DNA of 64,000 bases from Bryobacterales bacterium (GTDB lineage Bacteria > Acidobacteriota > Terriglobia > Bryobacterales > Bryobacteraceae), in NCBI GenBank assembly GCA_003170295.1, contig PNAJ01000138.1:1-64000 (forward strand), read 5' to 3'. Within the stretch, counting starts at the first letter, position 1. Every line of letters starts with the position of its first letter. This document shows positions 26,302 to 35,544 of this stretch, piece after piece. A model generated the notes under the pieces. That model saw nothing but the letters and a program-made list of their open reading frames with translations. It ran no database searches and was not told where the DNA came from. Both the position numbers and the translations under genes were made by a program.

Positions 26302-27210
26302 TCATTCGAGGTTGAGGGACTGCTCGCGGACTTTTTCGATGGCGGCTTTGGCGCTGAGGGCTAGCTCTGTGATTTTGAGGCCTGCTTCGCCCGCGCCGCT
26401 GGTTTTCGAGAGGATGGTGTTGGTTTCGCGATTCATTTCCTGGAGGAGGAAGTCGAGCTTCTTGCCGACTTCGCCGCCGGCATCGAGCAATCCGGCGAAC
26501 TGCGACGCGTGAATTTTCAGACGGGCGAGCTCTTCGCCGATATCGCTGCGGTCGGCGAGGATGGCAGCCTCCTGCGCGAGGCGCTGCGGGTCGATCTGCA
26601 CGCCCTTGAGCAGTTCCCTTAATTTTTCCGAGAGGCGCGCGTGGAAGGCGGCTTGCGCGGTGACGCGGACCTGCTCCATCTCGACCGCGAGCTCGGAGAC
26701 GCGTGCGTTGTGAGCGCGCATTTCCGCGGCGATCTCCGCACCTTCGCGCCCGCGAAATTCGTTCAGACCGTCGAGAGCATCGGAGAGTGCGTCGAGAACG
26801 TCCTTTTGGATCGTGCCGTTCGGCTCGGCGTCGGGAGACGATTCGGCGAGCATGCCTGCGTGGCGGAAGGCGGCGTTGAGGTCCGGCTCGGCATGGATGC
26901 CGTGGGCTTCGGCCGCTTCGTGAAACGCCTTCAAATATTGATGCAGCAGTTGGCGATTGAGCGCGAGGGCGGAGATTCCGCTCGATCCATTCGAAGGAAG
27001 GGAAATGCGCACTTCGACGTGACCGCGAACCAAACGGGTTTTCACCAAGGCGCGGATGGCGTTCTCAAATTCGTCGGCGGCCGATGGCGCGTGCACCTGC
27101 ACGTCGAGCCCGCGATGGTTGAGGCTTTTGACGCTGACGACGATTTCGCCGGAGTCGAGGGCTTTGCGGGAACGCGCAAAACCGGTCATGCTGCGGAGGG
27201 GTGACGACAT
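26302..27210 (-). CDS. yicC: YicC-family endoribonuclease-like protein
   Basis: A 302-aa YicC/YloC-family protein. It has the N-terminal signature RSMTGFARSRKAL, VKSLNHRGLDVQVHAP and the strongly conserved C-terminus with GKKLDFLLQEMNRETNTILSKTS and KAAIEKVREQSLNLE. Family members are RNA-cleaving or stress-related cytosolic proteins. Its ATG overlaps the ABC exporter stop (TAATG), so it belongs to the same operon. gmk follows downstream, which is the usual yicC-gmk-rpoZ order. Confidence 0.93.
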   Translation of the reverse strand: MSSPLRSMTGFARSRKALDSGEIVVSVKSLNHRGLDVQVHAPSAADEFENAIRALVKTRLVRGHVEVRISLPSNGSSGISALALNRQLLHQYLKAFHEAAEAHGIHAEPDLNAAFRHAGMLAESSPDAEPNGTIQKDVLDALSDALDGLNEFRGREGAEIAAEMRAHNARVSELAVEMEQVRVTAQAAFHARLSEKLRELLKGVQIDPQRLAQEAAILADRSDIGEELARLKIHASQFAGLLDAGGEVGKKLDFLLQEMNRETNTILSKTSGAGEAGLKITELALSAKAAIEKVREQSLNLE

Positions 27211-29030
27211 TAGGGGTTCACAATAGGATCTTCCAAGAACTGCATGTCATGCAACCTCTGGTAGATTCCTCCGCCAGCGACGAGTTCCTCATGCGTGCCG
27301 ATTTCCGTGATTTTTCCGCGATCGAGCACGACGATCTTGTCGGCGCGGCGGATGGTGGAAAGGCGATGCGCGATGACGATGACGGTGCGATGCTCCATCA
27401 GATTTTGCAGCGCGGTTTGGACCAGACGCTCGGATTCGGTGTCGAGATGCGAAGTGGCTTCGTCGAGGATGAGGATGGGCGCGTCCTTGAGCAGAGCGCG
27501 TGCGATGGCAAGGCGCTGACGCTGGCCGCCCGAGAGTTTCTGGCCGCGTTCGCCGATCATGGTGTCGTAACCTTCGGGCATGCGGAGGATGAATTCTTCC
27601 GCGAGAGCGTTGCGGGCGGCATCCTGAATCTGTTCGCGCGTTGCGTCGGGACGACCGTAGCCGATATTGTTGGCGACGGTGTCGTTAAACAGGAACGTAT
27701 CCTGCGCGACGATGCTGATTTTGTCTCGGAGTGAATCGAGGCGCAGGTCGCGAATATCCTTGCCGTCGACGCGAATCGAGCCGGAGCAGACGTCGTAAAA
27801 TCGCGGCACGAGATTCGCGAGCGTGGTTTTTCCGGAGCCGCTGGGGCCGACCAGCGCGGCAATTTCTCCGCGCTTCACATCGAGGCGGATCCGATCGAGG
27901 GAAAAACCGTCGGGAGCGCTGGGGTAATGGAAGCTGACGCCATCGAACAGAATCGACTTTTCGAAACGGGCGAGTCTGATGGCGTTCGGCTTTTCCTTGA
28001 TCTGCTGTTCACGATCGAGATATTCGAAGACGCGCTGCGATGCGCCGAGGGCCTGCTGAAAAATATTGTGGATGCCGGTGAGGCGCTTGACGGGCTCGTA
28101 GAGCATGAGCAGAGCGAAGACGAAGCTGATGAAATCGCCAGGCGTCATCGCGCCATGTTTGATTTGTATGCGGGCGTAGGCGACGAGTCCGACGATGGTG
28201 ATCGCGCCGAAAAACTCAATGAGAGGCGACGCGATGGCTTGCTGCGCGACGTAGCGAAGATTCGAGCGGCGGAGGCGTTGGACGCGGTCACGGAAACGGT
28301 TCGACTCGATCTCCTCTGCTCCAAAAGATTTTACGACCTGCTGGCCGCTGAGCGTTTCCTGCAAAACCTGATTCAGCTCGGCGGCGTCATCCTGCGCGCG
28401 GCGCGTGGTTTTACGGATTCGCCGGCCGAGACGAACGGTGGGGACGAGGACGAGGGGAAGGACGGTGAGGCTCCAGAGCGCGAGTTTCCAGTCGCTTTGA
28501 AGAACCAGCGTGAGCAGCGCGATGGCGGTGAAACTCTGGCGCAGAAAATCGGCGAGGATGTGTGAGAGCGCGACCTGAATTTTTTCGAGATCGTTCATGA
28601 TGGACGACATGACGCGCGCGGTGGAGTTGTCCTCGAAAAAATGCGCGTCCTGATGGACGACGCGGTCGAAGACGGTTTGGCGCAGATCGGTGACGGCGGA
28701 AAAGCCGACGTAGTTGATGAGGTAGTTGCCGAAATAATCGCAGATGCCGCGGAAGAAAAACACGGTGAGAATCGCGGTGGCGACCATGCTCCAGATGGTG
28801 TGGATGTTGTGGGGCATGAGGTCGTTCAAATAAATGGTGTGATGGAAGGCGGTGTAAAGTGCGACGGGCGGCTCGAAATCCTGCGGGTTGAGGACGCGAT
28901 CGAGGATCGGCTTGATGAGCAGCACGGTGATGGCTTGCGCGGCGCCGACGATGGCCATTGCAACGACGGAGACGAGGAGATGAGGAACGTAGGGGCGGGA
29001 GTAACGGAGGAGGCGGGTCAGTTCCTTCAT
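27210..29030 (-). CDS. MsbA-like lipid/multidrug ABC exporter (fused TMD-NBD)
   Basis: A 606-aa half-transporter. Six membrane helices fill residues 1-320. The nucleotide-binding domain has Walker A LVGPSGSGKTTLANL, the Q-loop IVAQDTFLF, the signature LSGGQRQRLAIARAL, Walker B ILILDEATSHLD and the H-loop VIAHRLSTI. The start was set at 29030 (MKELTRLL), where ATGA overlaps the end of the heptosyltransferase-like gene; the longer open frame runs into that gene. Next to a GT9 glycosyltransferase, export of lipid A or a related glycolipid across the inner membrane is likely. Confidence 0.93.
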   Translation of the reverse strand: MKELTRLLRYSRPYVPHLLVSVVAMAIVGAAQAITVLLIKPILDRVLNPQDFEPPVALYTAFHHTIYLNDLMPHNIHTIWSMVATAILTVFFFRGICDYFGNYLINYVGFSAVTDLRQTVFDRVVHQDAHFFEDNSTARVMSSIMNDLEKIQVALSHILADFLRQSFTAIALLTLVLQSDWKLALWSLTVLPLVLVPTVRLGRRIRKTTRRAQDDAAELNQVLQETLSGQQVVKSFGAEEIESNRFRDRVQRLRRSNLRYVAQQAIASPLIEFFGAITIVGLVAYARIQIKHGAMTPGDFISFVFALLMLYEPVKRLTGIHNIFQQALGASQRVFEYLDREQQIKEKPNAIRLARFEKSILFDGVSFHYPSAPDGFSLDRIRLDVKRGEIAALVGPSGSGKTTLANLVPRFYDVCSGSIRVDGKDIRDLRLDSLRDKISIVAQDTFLFNDTVANNIGYGRPDATREQIQDAARNALAEEFILRMPEGYDTMIGERGQKLSGGQRQRLAIARALLKDAPILILDEATSHLDTESERLVQTALQNLMEHRTVIVIAHRLSTIRRADKIVVLDRGKITEIGTHEELVAGGGIYQRLHDMQFLEDPIVNP

Positions 29031-29980
29031 GGCCTCCGCTCCCTGCGGTCGCGGCTCGGTAGAGCACCGGTTGTCGGGAGAGCACTGTTGGGTAGAGCAG
29101 CCGGGTGAAACAGGTTCAGGGATTCGATGGCGGCGGTTACCCGATGGGCGGAGATGCCGGCGATGGCGGCGGGAGACGTGAGCACTTTCGATTCGGTGCG
29201 CCAAGGGGCCCAGGTGACTGAGTCGGACTGCCCGAAGAGCACGACGACGGGGACGCCGAAGGCGGCGGCGATATGCGCCGGTCCACTATCGTTGCCGATA
29301 AAAAGAGATGCGCCAGCGATGAGGTTTTTCGTTACGGCGAGGGATTCGCGGGAGGTTTGGAAATTTTCGAACGGCGTGAGGTCGTCGGTAGGACCGGCGA
29401 GGAAGACGGGCTCGAGGTTGAGATGGTGCGCGACTTCGATGAAGCGTTCGGCGGGCCAGGTTTTATCGGGCCTCGCGGCGAAGGGATGAATCACGGCGTA
29501 GGGACGGCGACTGGGAGGCGGATCGGCAACAAAGAGCCTCGCGCGGGGGATCTCCTGCTGGGGCACGCCGAGCCAAAACATCGCGGAAGCTAAATGTTCG
29601 GCGGTATGGACGCGCCGGGAGACTCCGAGAATTTCTTGCGCGGTGGGGATTTTATGGGAATAGACGAAGCGGTAACGATGGTGCGCGAAGCCCACGCGGA
29701 ATTTCGCGCGAGACAGCGCGGTCAGGATCATGCTGCGCGTGCCGCCGTGAAGATTGAGCACGAGGTCGGCGTGGGTCATGGAATCGCGGGTCTCGTCGAT
29801 ATCGGGGTTATCGGCGAAAATTTCGGCGAAGCGTGGTTCGACGATGATGCTGAGCTTGAGATCGGGGCGATGGCCCTTGAGGAGAGAGAGGGCCGGCGTC
29901 GAGAGAACGCAGTCACCGAGGGATCGCAGACGGATCACGGCGATCCGCGAGCCGGACGGCAGACGGTCAAGCAAGTTCAC
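29027..29980 (-). CDS. Glycosyltransferase family 9 (heptosyltransferase-like)
   Basis: A 317-aa GT9 enzyme of the LPS-core heptosyltransferase type. It has RIAVIRLRSLGDCVLSTPAL at the N-terminus, VIHPFAARPDKTWPAERF in the middle, and the donor site LIAGASLFIGNDSGPAHIAAAFGVPVVVLFG. The last ~25 residues are not family sequence: their DNA contains a 25-bp interspersed repeat (29043-29067). It lies 2 bases after the Trm112-like gene and overlaps the MsbA-like gene, fitting an outer-membrane lipid-building operon. Confidence 0.92.
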   Translation of the reverse strand: MNLLDRLPSGSRIAVIRLRSLGDCVLSTPALSLLKGHRPDLKLSIIVEPRFAEIFADNPDIDETRDSMTHADLVLNLHGGTRSMILTALSRAKFRVGFAHHRYRFVYSHKIPTAQEILGVSRRVHTAEHLASAMFWLGVPQQEIPRARLFVADPPPSRRPYAVIHPFAARPDKTWPAERFIEVAHHLNLEPVFLAGPTDDLTPFENFQTSRESLAVTKNLIAGASLFIGNDSGPAHIAAAFGVPVVVLFGQSDSVTWAPWRTESKVLTSPAAIAGISAHRVTAAIESLNLFHPAALPNSALPTTGALPSRDRRERRP

Positions 29981-29982
29981 TT

Positions 29983-30153
29983 TTACTCTTCAATGCGGGC
30001 TTCGTCGACGAGCATCACCGGGATGTCGTCGCGAATGGGGTAGACCCGCTTGCATTCGACGCATTTCAGGCCGTTTTCGTCCTGTTTTAGCTCCACCGGC
30101 GCTTTGCAGAGCGGGCAGACAAGTATTTCCAGCAGATCTTTGCTGATGGCCAT
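29983..30153 (-). CDS. Trm112-family small zinc-ribbon-like protein
   Basis: A 56-aa protein with the Trm112/YcaR pattern: KDLLEILVCPLCKAPVEL, CVECKRVYPIRDDIPVML and an acidic end. CxxC and CxxC pairs are present. Bacterial members sit in LPS gene clusters. The ATG at 30153 has a GAGGA site before it; the longer frame to 30174 is unlikely. First gene of the minus-strand cluster. Confidence 0.9.
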   Translation of the reverse strand: MAISKDLLEILVCPLCKAPVELKQDENGLKCVECKRVYPIRDDIPVMLVDEARIEE

Positions 30154-30180
30154 AGTAATCCTCAAGTGTAGCAAATACGG

Positions 30181-31548
30181 CTATTCGGGCAGTGGTTTGC
30201 CCATGGTTTCCGGCGCCCAGGGGAGCACGGCGAGGCCGAGCAGAAATACAGAACACATGGTGATGCCGGCGTAGCGCATCGGCTCATCCATGCCGGCGTA
30301 TACGCTGCTGGTTAGCTTGGCGAGGGCGAAGGGGCCGACGGCGGCGATCAATCGGCCGACGTTATAACAGAACGACGTGCCGGTGGAGCGGAGGCGGGTG
30401 GGGAAGAGCTCGGGGAAATAAATCGCGAAGCCGCCGAATAGCGATAGCTGGCAGAATCCCATGAGAGGAGTCATCCAGAAAATGTCGCTGAAGTTTTGCA
30501 ATTTCCAGAAGGTGAAGGCGGTGGCGCAGAGAGCGGCGATGAATCCAGCGGCGAACGCTTTTCGACGGCCGACGCGCGCAGTGAAATAAGTGAACGCGTA
30601 GATTCCCCAGAACGAGCCGAAATTTTGCAGCAGGGAATTGATGCCGGTCCACAGCGTTTTCTGCGAGGCGATCACGTTTTCCGGCATGCCTTGCGCGCGA
30701 AACGTTTTGTCGAGCACGGAGCTGAGCAGGTCCGGCGTGAAGAATCCGATGCCCCACAATCCGACCACGCCGGAGAATGCGAGGGTCATGCCGACCAGCG
30801 TGCTGCGGCGCCATTTGGAGGAGAAGAGCTCGCTGACAGAACCGAGTTTGGCATGTCGATCCTTAGCCTTCTGCCAGCCTTCCGGTTCCTTAAGGCGGCG
30901 CATGATGACGAGCACCAGAAGGGCGGGGAGGGTACCGATGATGAACATCCATCGCCAGGGGCTGGAGATTGTTTCGGCGGCTTGGAGGCGTCCGAGAAAA
31001 ATTCCGATCAGCGCGGCGGTGACGTTGCCGACGGTGGAGGAGGCTTGCAAGAGGCCGAGCGCGTAGGGCCGCGCGCGATTCGGCATCACTTCGGCGACGA
31101 GCGCGACGCCGACGGCGAACTCGCCGCCGACGCCGAGGCCGGTGAGAAATCGGTAGGCCGAAAAATCCCATACGCCGGTCGAGAGAACGCTGAGGCCGGT
31201 GAACGCGGAGTAGCTGAGGATGCTGACCAGCATGGTTTTCACGCGGCCGATGCGGTCGCCCAGGATGCCGAAGAGGACTCCGCCGACGGCCCATCCGATC
31301 ATGAAAATCGAGGTGGAGTAACCGGCGTAGGTCGCGACGAGGCCGGCGGCATTGGGATCGCCTGCGTGGACGTGCAGTAATTCCAGCATCGCGGGGCGGC
31401 GGGCCAGCGTGAACAACTGCTGGTCCATGGTGTCGAACAGCCAGCCGAGCGAGGCGACGAGAAGGACGAACCAATGGTAGCGAGTGAGTTCCTTATACCA
31501 GGCGCCGGTGAACGGATTGGTGGAAGCGCCGGGTTCAACGAGGGACAT
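30181..31548 (-). CDS. MFS transporter (metabolite:H+ symporter type)
   Basis: A 455-aa major-facilitator protein with 12 helices. After helix 2 it has the MFS motif GDRIGRVKTML, and later YRFLTGLGVGGEFAVGVALVAEV and YFPELFPTRLRSTGTSFCYNVGR. This matches the aromatic-acid/sialate-type H+ symporters. The substrate is probably an organic acid. A separate transcription unit that ends 27 bases before the Trm112 start. Confidence 0.9.
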   Translation of the reverse strand: MSLVEPGASTNPFTGAWYKELTRYHWFVLLVASLGWLFDTMDQQLFTLARRPAMLELLHVHAGDPNAAGLVATYAGYSTSIFMIGWAVGGVLFGILGDRIGRVKTMLVSILSYSAFTGLSVLSTGVWDFSAYRFLTGLGVGGEFAVGVALVAEVMPNRARPYALGLLQASSTVGNVTAALIGIFLGRLQAAETISSPWRWMFIIGTLPALLVLVIMRRLKEPEGWQKAKDRHAKLGSVSELFSSKWRRSTLVGMTLAFSGVVGLWGIGFFTPDLLSSVLDKTFRAQGMPENVIASQKTLWTGINSLLQNFGSFWGIYAFTYFTARVGRRKAFAAGFIAALCATAFTFWKLQNFSDIFWMTPLMGFCQLSLFGGFAIYFPELFPTRLRSTGTSFCYNVGRLIAAVGPFALAKLTSSVYAGMDEPMRYAGITMCSVFLLGLAVLPWAPETMGKPLPE

Positions 31549-31579
31549 TGACGGTTATTTTCGCACGGACGGGAGCGCT

Positions 31580-32807
<1,228 letters not shown>

Positions 32808-32818
<11 letters not shown>

Positions 32819-33284
32819 TGTCAAGCAGGAGTTCCATGAGAACGGCGGATTCTTCAGGGTAGTACCCGGGGCATGTTCGGACCTTCCTAAAACCAAATTC
32901 CCGGTTCAACTTAATCATGCGCGCGTTGCTCCTTCGGCACGTCGTAATCACTCGATTGAATCCATGATAGCGGGCATAGGCGATCTCCCAGGATTTGAGC
33001 AGCGCGCCGAAGCCTTGATTCTGGAATTTGGGGAGAATGCCGGTGGTGCTGATATAGAGCGAGCCTTTGCGGCGAGGAGCAATGTCGTTGTTGTCGTGAA
33101 AATCGACGTGTTTTTCGAAGGCGCAGCAGCCGACTTTGGTATTGCCCACGATGAGCCAATAGGATTCGCAAGTCGCCCAGTACACGGTGTCGAAGCGATC
33201 GGCCGCTGGAAATATTTTGCGGTCGAAGGCAAGGAGCGCGCGGACTTCCTTGGGTAGGATCGCTCTTCTGAACTCGGTTTTCAT
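32808..33284 (-). CDS. GNAT-family N-acetyltransferase
   Basis: A 158-aa single-domain acetyltransferase. The acetyl-CoA loop is LYISTTGILPKFQNQGFGALLKSWEI, followed by the SNARMIKLNREFGFRKV region with the usual Asn. The start at 33284 (MKTEF) is used because a hairpin repeat lies just upstream. It overlaps serA by 11 bases, so the two may be translated together. Substrate unknown. Confidence 0.85.
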
Positions 33285-33286
33285 TT

Positions 33287-33363
33287 GGCAGGGCATGGCC
33301 CTGCCCCACACAATTGTAGATCAACAACATGAATGCTCCCGTGGCGCAGGGCCGTGCCCTGCG
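33287..33363. repeat. Pair of REP-like hairpins (BIME-like)
   Basis: GGCAGGGC-ATG-GCCCTGCC (33287-33305) and CGCAGGGC-CGT-GCCCTGCG (33345-33363) share the stem GCAGGGC/GCCCTGC and lie 39 bases apart. They form the 5' leader of the minus-strand acetyltransferase gene. Confidence 0.6.
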
Positions 33364-33404
33364 AAAATTGCCTCGTCGGAGGAATCTGTGGGTGATGGCG
33401 AGCG

Positions 33405-33490
33405 TCAGCGAGCCGCCTCTGTGAGGAACCCCGGAGCTTTCTGCAGGTTGAATCGAAGGACCTATGCTGATCTTCGCCTCCGTGATAAAG
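33405..33490 (-). pseudogene. 3' piece of a gene split by the peroxiredoxin segment
   Basis: On the minus strand these ~28 codons read LYHGGEDQHRSFDSTCRKL, then after an apparent one-base shift GFLTEAAR and a stop. The RSFD(S/A)TCRKL motif is the conserved end of a family of ~90-100 aa uncharacterised proteins, from my memory of such sequences. The matching upstream part ends at 34269 with YGGPF. Joining 34269 to 33490 gives an unbroken in-frame GGPF-LYHGG. The piece is decayed (frameshift). Confidence 0.5.
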
Positions 33491-33582
33491 CGTGGATTCC
33501 CCAGGCGGGCACCGCGATGGCCACGAATCGCACTCTCGTTTGCCGCACAGTAGCAACCGGACGGCGGGTGTTAAGCTTGGGC

Positions 33583-34131
33583 GTGCCTGAAGCTCCCATC
33601 GCGGGCGAACTTGCGCGGGAGTTCGAACTGCCGGACTCGACGCGGGTGTTGCGGCGCCTGACGGGACTGATCTCGCACGGCCGCCTGGTGCTGGTGTTTT
33701 ATCGCGGGAACTGGTGACCTTTCTGTCTCCGCCAGTTGGCGGACTATCGAGAACACTATTCGGAGATCCGGCTGGCAGGCGCGAGCCTGGTGGCTGTGTC
33801 GGTGGATCCTCCCGAGGTATCGGAGGCCTTGCGAACCAGCCTGTCTTTGCCTTTTCCGATTTTGTGCGACACGGAGCATCGCGTCGTCAGGGATTGGGAT
33901 ATTTACAACTCACAGGAGAAGGGCGGCATCGCAAAACCGGCCGTCTTCGTTATCGACTCCGACCGCGTGGTGCGTTTCGCTTCGGTGGATGGCGTTGCGA
34001 AGCGCGTGCCGGCGGCGGAGATCGTCTCTTTGTTGCGTAGTGCTGAAAAGGCGCGGCCCGTTCGGCGCAGAGTTTACATCCCGCTGTTCTCCGATTGGAT
34101 CAAGGGGATTCGGAATATTATTCGGCGGTAG
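33583..34131 (+). CDS. Peroxiredoxin (AhpC/TSA family) with in-frame TGA at the peroxidatic cysteine: predicted selenoprotein
   Basis: Read through the TGA at 33715-33717, this is an unbroken 182-aa peroxiredoxin of the thiol peroxidase/BCP-like group. The N-terminus reads AGELAREFELPDST, then LVLVFYRGNW-U-PFCLRQLADYREHY, where homologues have RGxWCPxC. VAVSVDPPEVSEAL, LPFPILCDTEHRVVRDW and GGIAKPAVFVIDSDRVVRFASVDG follow. The TGA replaces exactly the peroxidatic Cys (residue 45), and the resolving-type Cys of the UxxC motif is kept (C48). A SECIS-like hairpin follows the TGA. No other frame damage exists on either side. The GTG at 33583 is my start choice; GTG 33568 and ATG 33517 are alternatives. 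A nonsense mutation is the competing explanation. No sel genes are in the window. Confidence 0.8.
33728..33743 (+). promoter_or_regulatory. Bacterial SECIS-like hairpin
   Basis: TCCGCC-AGTT-GGCGGA forms a perfect 6-bp stem with an AGUU tetraloop. The loop begins 17 bases after the TGA and has G at its second position. These values satisfy the general bacterial SECIS description: a stem-loop just 3' of UGA and a G among the first two loop bases. A weaker lower stem (TTCT 33721-33724 with AGAA 33749-33752) is possible. SelB binding is inferred. Confidence 0.65.
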
Positions 34132-34235
34132 GGGGATTCCGATGAAGGCGATGCATTGCACGCGTTCACACCGGCGATAGTATGCGGTATAGTCGTCTTG
34201 CCGGACGCTGAAGTTTCATCGAACGGCGAACTTGT

Positions 34236-34526
34236 TTAACTGTTTGTGTCAGCCGAGCAGGGCATTCTAAACGGCCCGCCGTATTCGATCATTCCGAGCA
34301 GGACATTTTCGACGGGGCGCTTTCTGAGAGGCGGATCGTTGTGGAGGTCGCGGATGAACTCCCCGCCCAGTGCCCAAACGTTATCGACGTGTTTCTGAAT
34401 CGTCTTCGGCGACAACTCCGACGCCGCGAGGGATTCGAGGAACGGCCGATGCGTGGACGAAAGTTCTTGAGCGATGGCGCGGCCAATCCCCCGGCTCGCG
34501 CCGGTGACGAGTGCGACCGGCTTCAC
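34236..34526 (-). pseudogene. Chimeric remnant: SDR N-terminus fused to 5' piece of the split gene
   Basis: The first ~23 codons are the start of a short-chain dehydrogenase (ALVTGASRGIGRAIAQEL, the TGxxxGIG cofactor motif). The sequence then jumps to FLESLAASELSPKTIQKHVD, NVWALGGEFIRDLHNDP and LLGMIEYGGPF, which is the N-terminal part of the same uncharacterised family whose end is at 33405-33490. After GGPF at 34269 only unrelated codons follow to the stop. So both ends are recombination joints: no SDR body and no C-terminal family motif in place. Unlikely to make a working protein. Confidence 0.6.
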
Positions 34527-34643
34527 TTTTTCAGTTTAGGGGATGGTGCGCTTTAGGTCGATAAGTTGGACCGAATTCCCTCGGCAATTGACGTCCCGCT
34601 GATTTGCCCTTACACTGAGAGCGGGTTCCGATCGAACTTGGTG

Positions 34644-34928
34644 ATGACGATGAAGATAGCCCCTGCTCAAGAGCGAACCGCACGCGTGGGACAGCGCCGC
34701 CAGGTTGTGATCCCGCGGGATATCCTCGAAACCCTGAAGCTTGAAGCAGGGGATTTTGTGGCGTTTACCGAAAAGCGCGACGGCGTTTTGATCAAACCGA
34801 AACGCATGGTCGATCCGGACGACACGTTGACGCCCGGGGAAGCGAAGATCGTACGGCGCGGCTTGGCTCAGCTCAAACGGGGCGAGTCGAAGCCCTGGCG
34901 CGCCGTTAAAAATGCGCTATCGCTTTGA
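34644..34928 (+). CDS. AbrB/MazE-type antitoxin
   Basis: A 94-aa protein with a SpoVT/AbrB swapped-hairpin DNA-binding domain (ARVGQRRQVVIPRDILETLKLEAGDFVAF) and a C-terminal toxin-binding tail (TPGEAKIVRRGLAQLKRGES). It overlaps the RelE/ParE-type gene by 17 bases, the normal antitoxin-toxin order. The start is at the ATG at 34644 or 34650. Autoregulation of the pair is expected from the family. Confidence 0.85.
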   Translation: MTMKIAPAQERTARVGQRRQVVIPRDILETLKLEAGDFVAFTEKRDGVLIKPKRMVDPDDTLTPGEAKIVRRGLAQLKRGESKPWRAVKNALSL

Positions 34929-35184
34929 GCTTTCTTCTGAAGCCCAAAGGCATCTTTCCCGGTTCCCCCGCGAGGTGCAGGAGCGGCTGGCACGCGGCAT
35001 CGACGATCTTGAATCCAAAGACGACTCGCAGTGGAGCAATGTGAAGGCATTGCAAGGCGCTCAGTGGAAGGGGCTACTGCGGAAGAAAGTCGGCGGCTAT
35101 CGTATCATCTTCCAGAAATTCCCGAGTCGTGGCGTGGCGGAAATTGCCGCCATTCTTATCAGGTCAAAGAAGACTTATGGGTGA
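34912..35184 (+). CDS. RelE/ParE-superfamily toxin
   Basis: A 90-aa toxin: YRFELSSEAQRHLSRFPREVQERL at the N-terminus, the core with LQGAQWKGLLRKKVGGYRIIFQ (conserved Arg in GxYRIIF) and a final strand IAAILIRSKKTYG. RelE-type members cut ribosome-bound mRNA. This is the most intact toxin in the accessory stretch. It is translationally coupled to the preceding antitoxin. Confidence 0.87.
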   Translation: MRYRFELSSEAQRHLSRFPREVQERLARGIDDLESKDDSQWSNVKALQGAQWKGLLRKKVGGYRIIFQKFPSRGVAEIAAILIRSKKTYG

Positions 35185-35208
35185 ACCTTGAGCGTGAGCT
35201 GAGACGTG

Positions 35209-35520
35209 ATGAAAATGCCGCCCTTCAAGACTGAGACACAAGAGGCGAAATGTTGGGCGAAAAATCAGAACCTGATCGCAGACCGCTTAGAGCAAGCCAA
35301 GGCTGCGGGCAGACTCGGCAAAGGAACCGTGGCGCGAGTTGCCGGCGAGCGGGCCGGCCAGGCCGGAGCGTCGCCAACGATCACAATCCGGCTGGCGGAG
35401 GAGGACCTCGCGCGAGCCAGAACGCTCGCCGCCGAGAAGGGGTTGCGGTACCAGACGTACCTCAAAATGCTGCTGCACCAAGCTCTGAACTCGGAGGAGA
35501 AAAGGGCGGGTCGGCGTTAA
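35209..35520 (+). CDS. CopG/BrnA-like ribbon-helix-helix antitoxin, no partner seen
   Basis: A 103-aa protein. The C-terminal half has a ribbon-helix-helix pattern, ITIRLAEEDLARARTLAAEKG then LRYQTYLKMLLHQAL, as in CopG/BrnA-type antitoxins. The N-terminus has the usual MPPFKTETQEAKCWAKN start of such proteins. No toxin gene is on either side in a coupled position (the RelE gene upstream has its own antitoxin). The ATG at 35209 is preferred. Confidence 0.75.
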   Translation: MKMPPFKTETQEAKCWAKNQNLIADRLEQAKAAGRLGKGTVARVAGERAGQAGASPTITIRLAEEDLARARTLAAEKGLRYQTYLKMLLHQALNSEEKRAGRR

Positions 35521-35544
35521 ACACACACCGCACGCAACGATGGT

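Noticed and set aside
33370-33482. Possible tRNA-Sec near the selenoprotein gene (GGAGG...CCTCC ends)
   Set aside because: Only six end bases pair, there is no UCA anticodon loop and no proper T-arm; the segment is better explained by the 3' piece of the split gene.
33187-33582. Upstream extension of the peroxiredoxin frame
   Set aside because: It runs through REP hairpins and the decayed opposite-strand gene and has no peroxiredoxin similarity before AGELAREFELPD.
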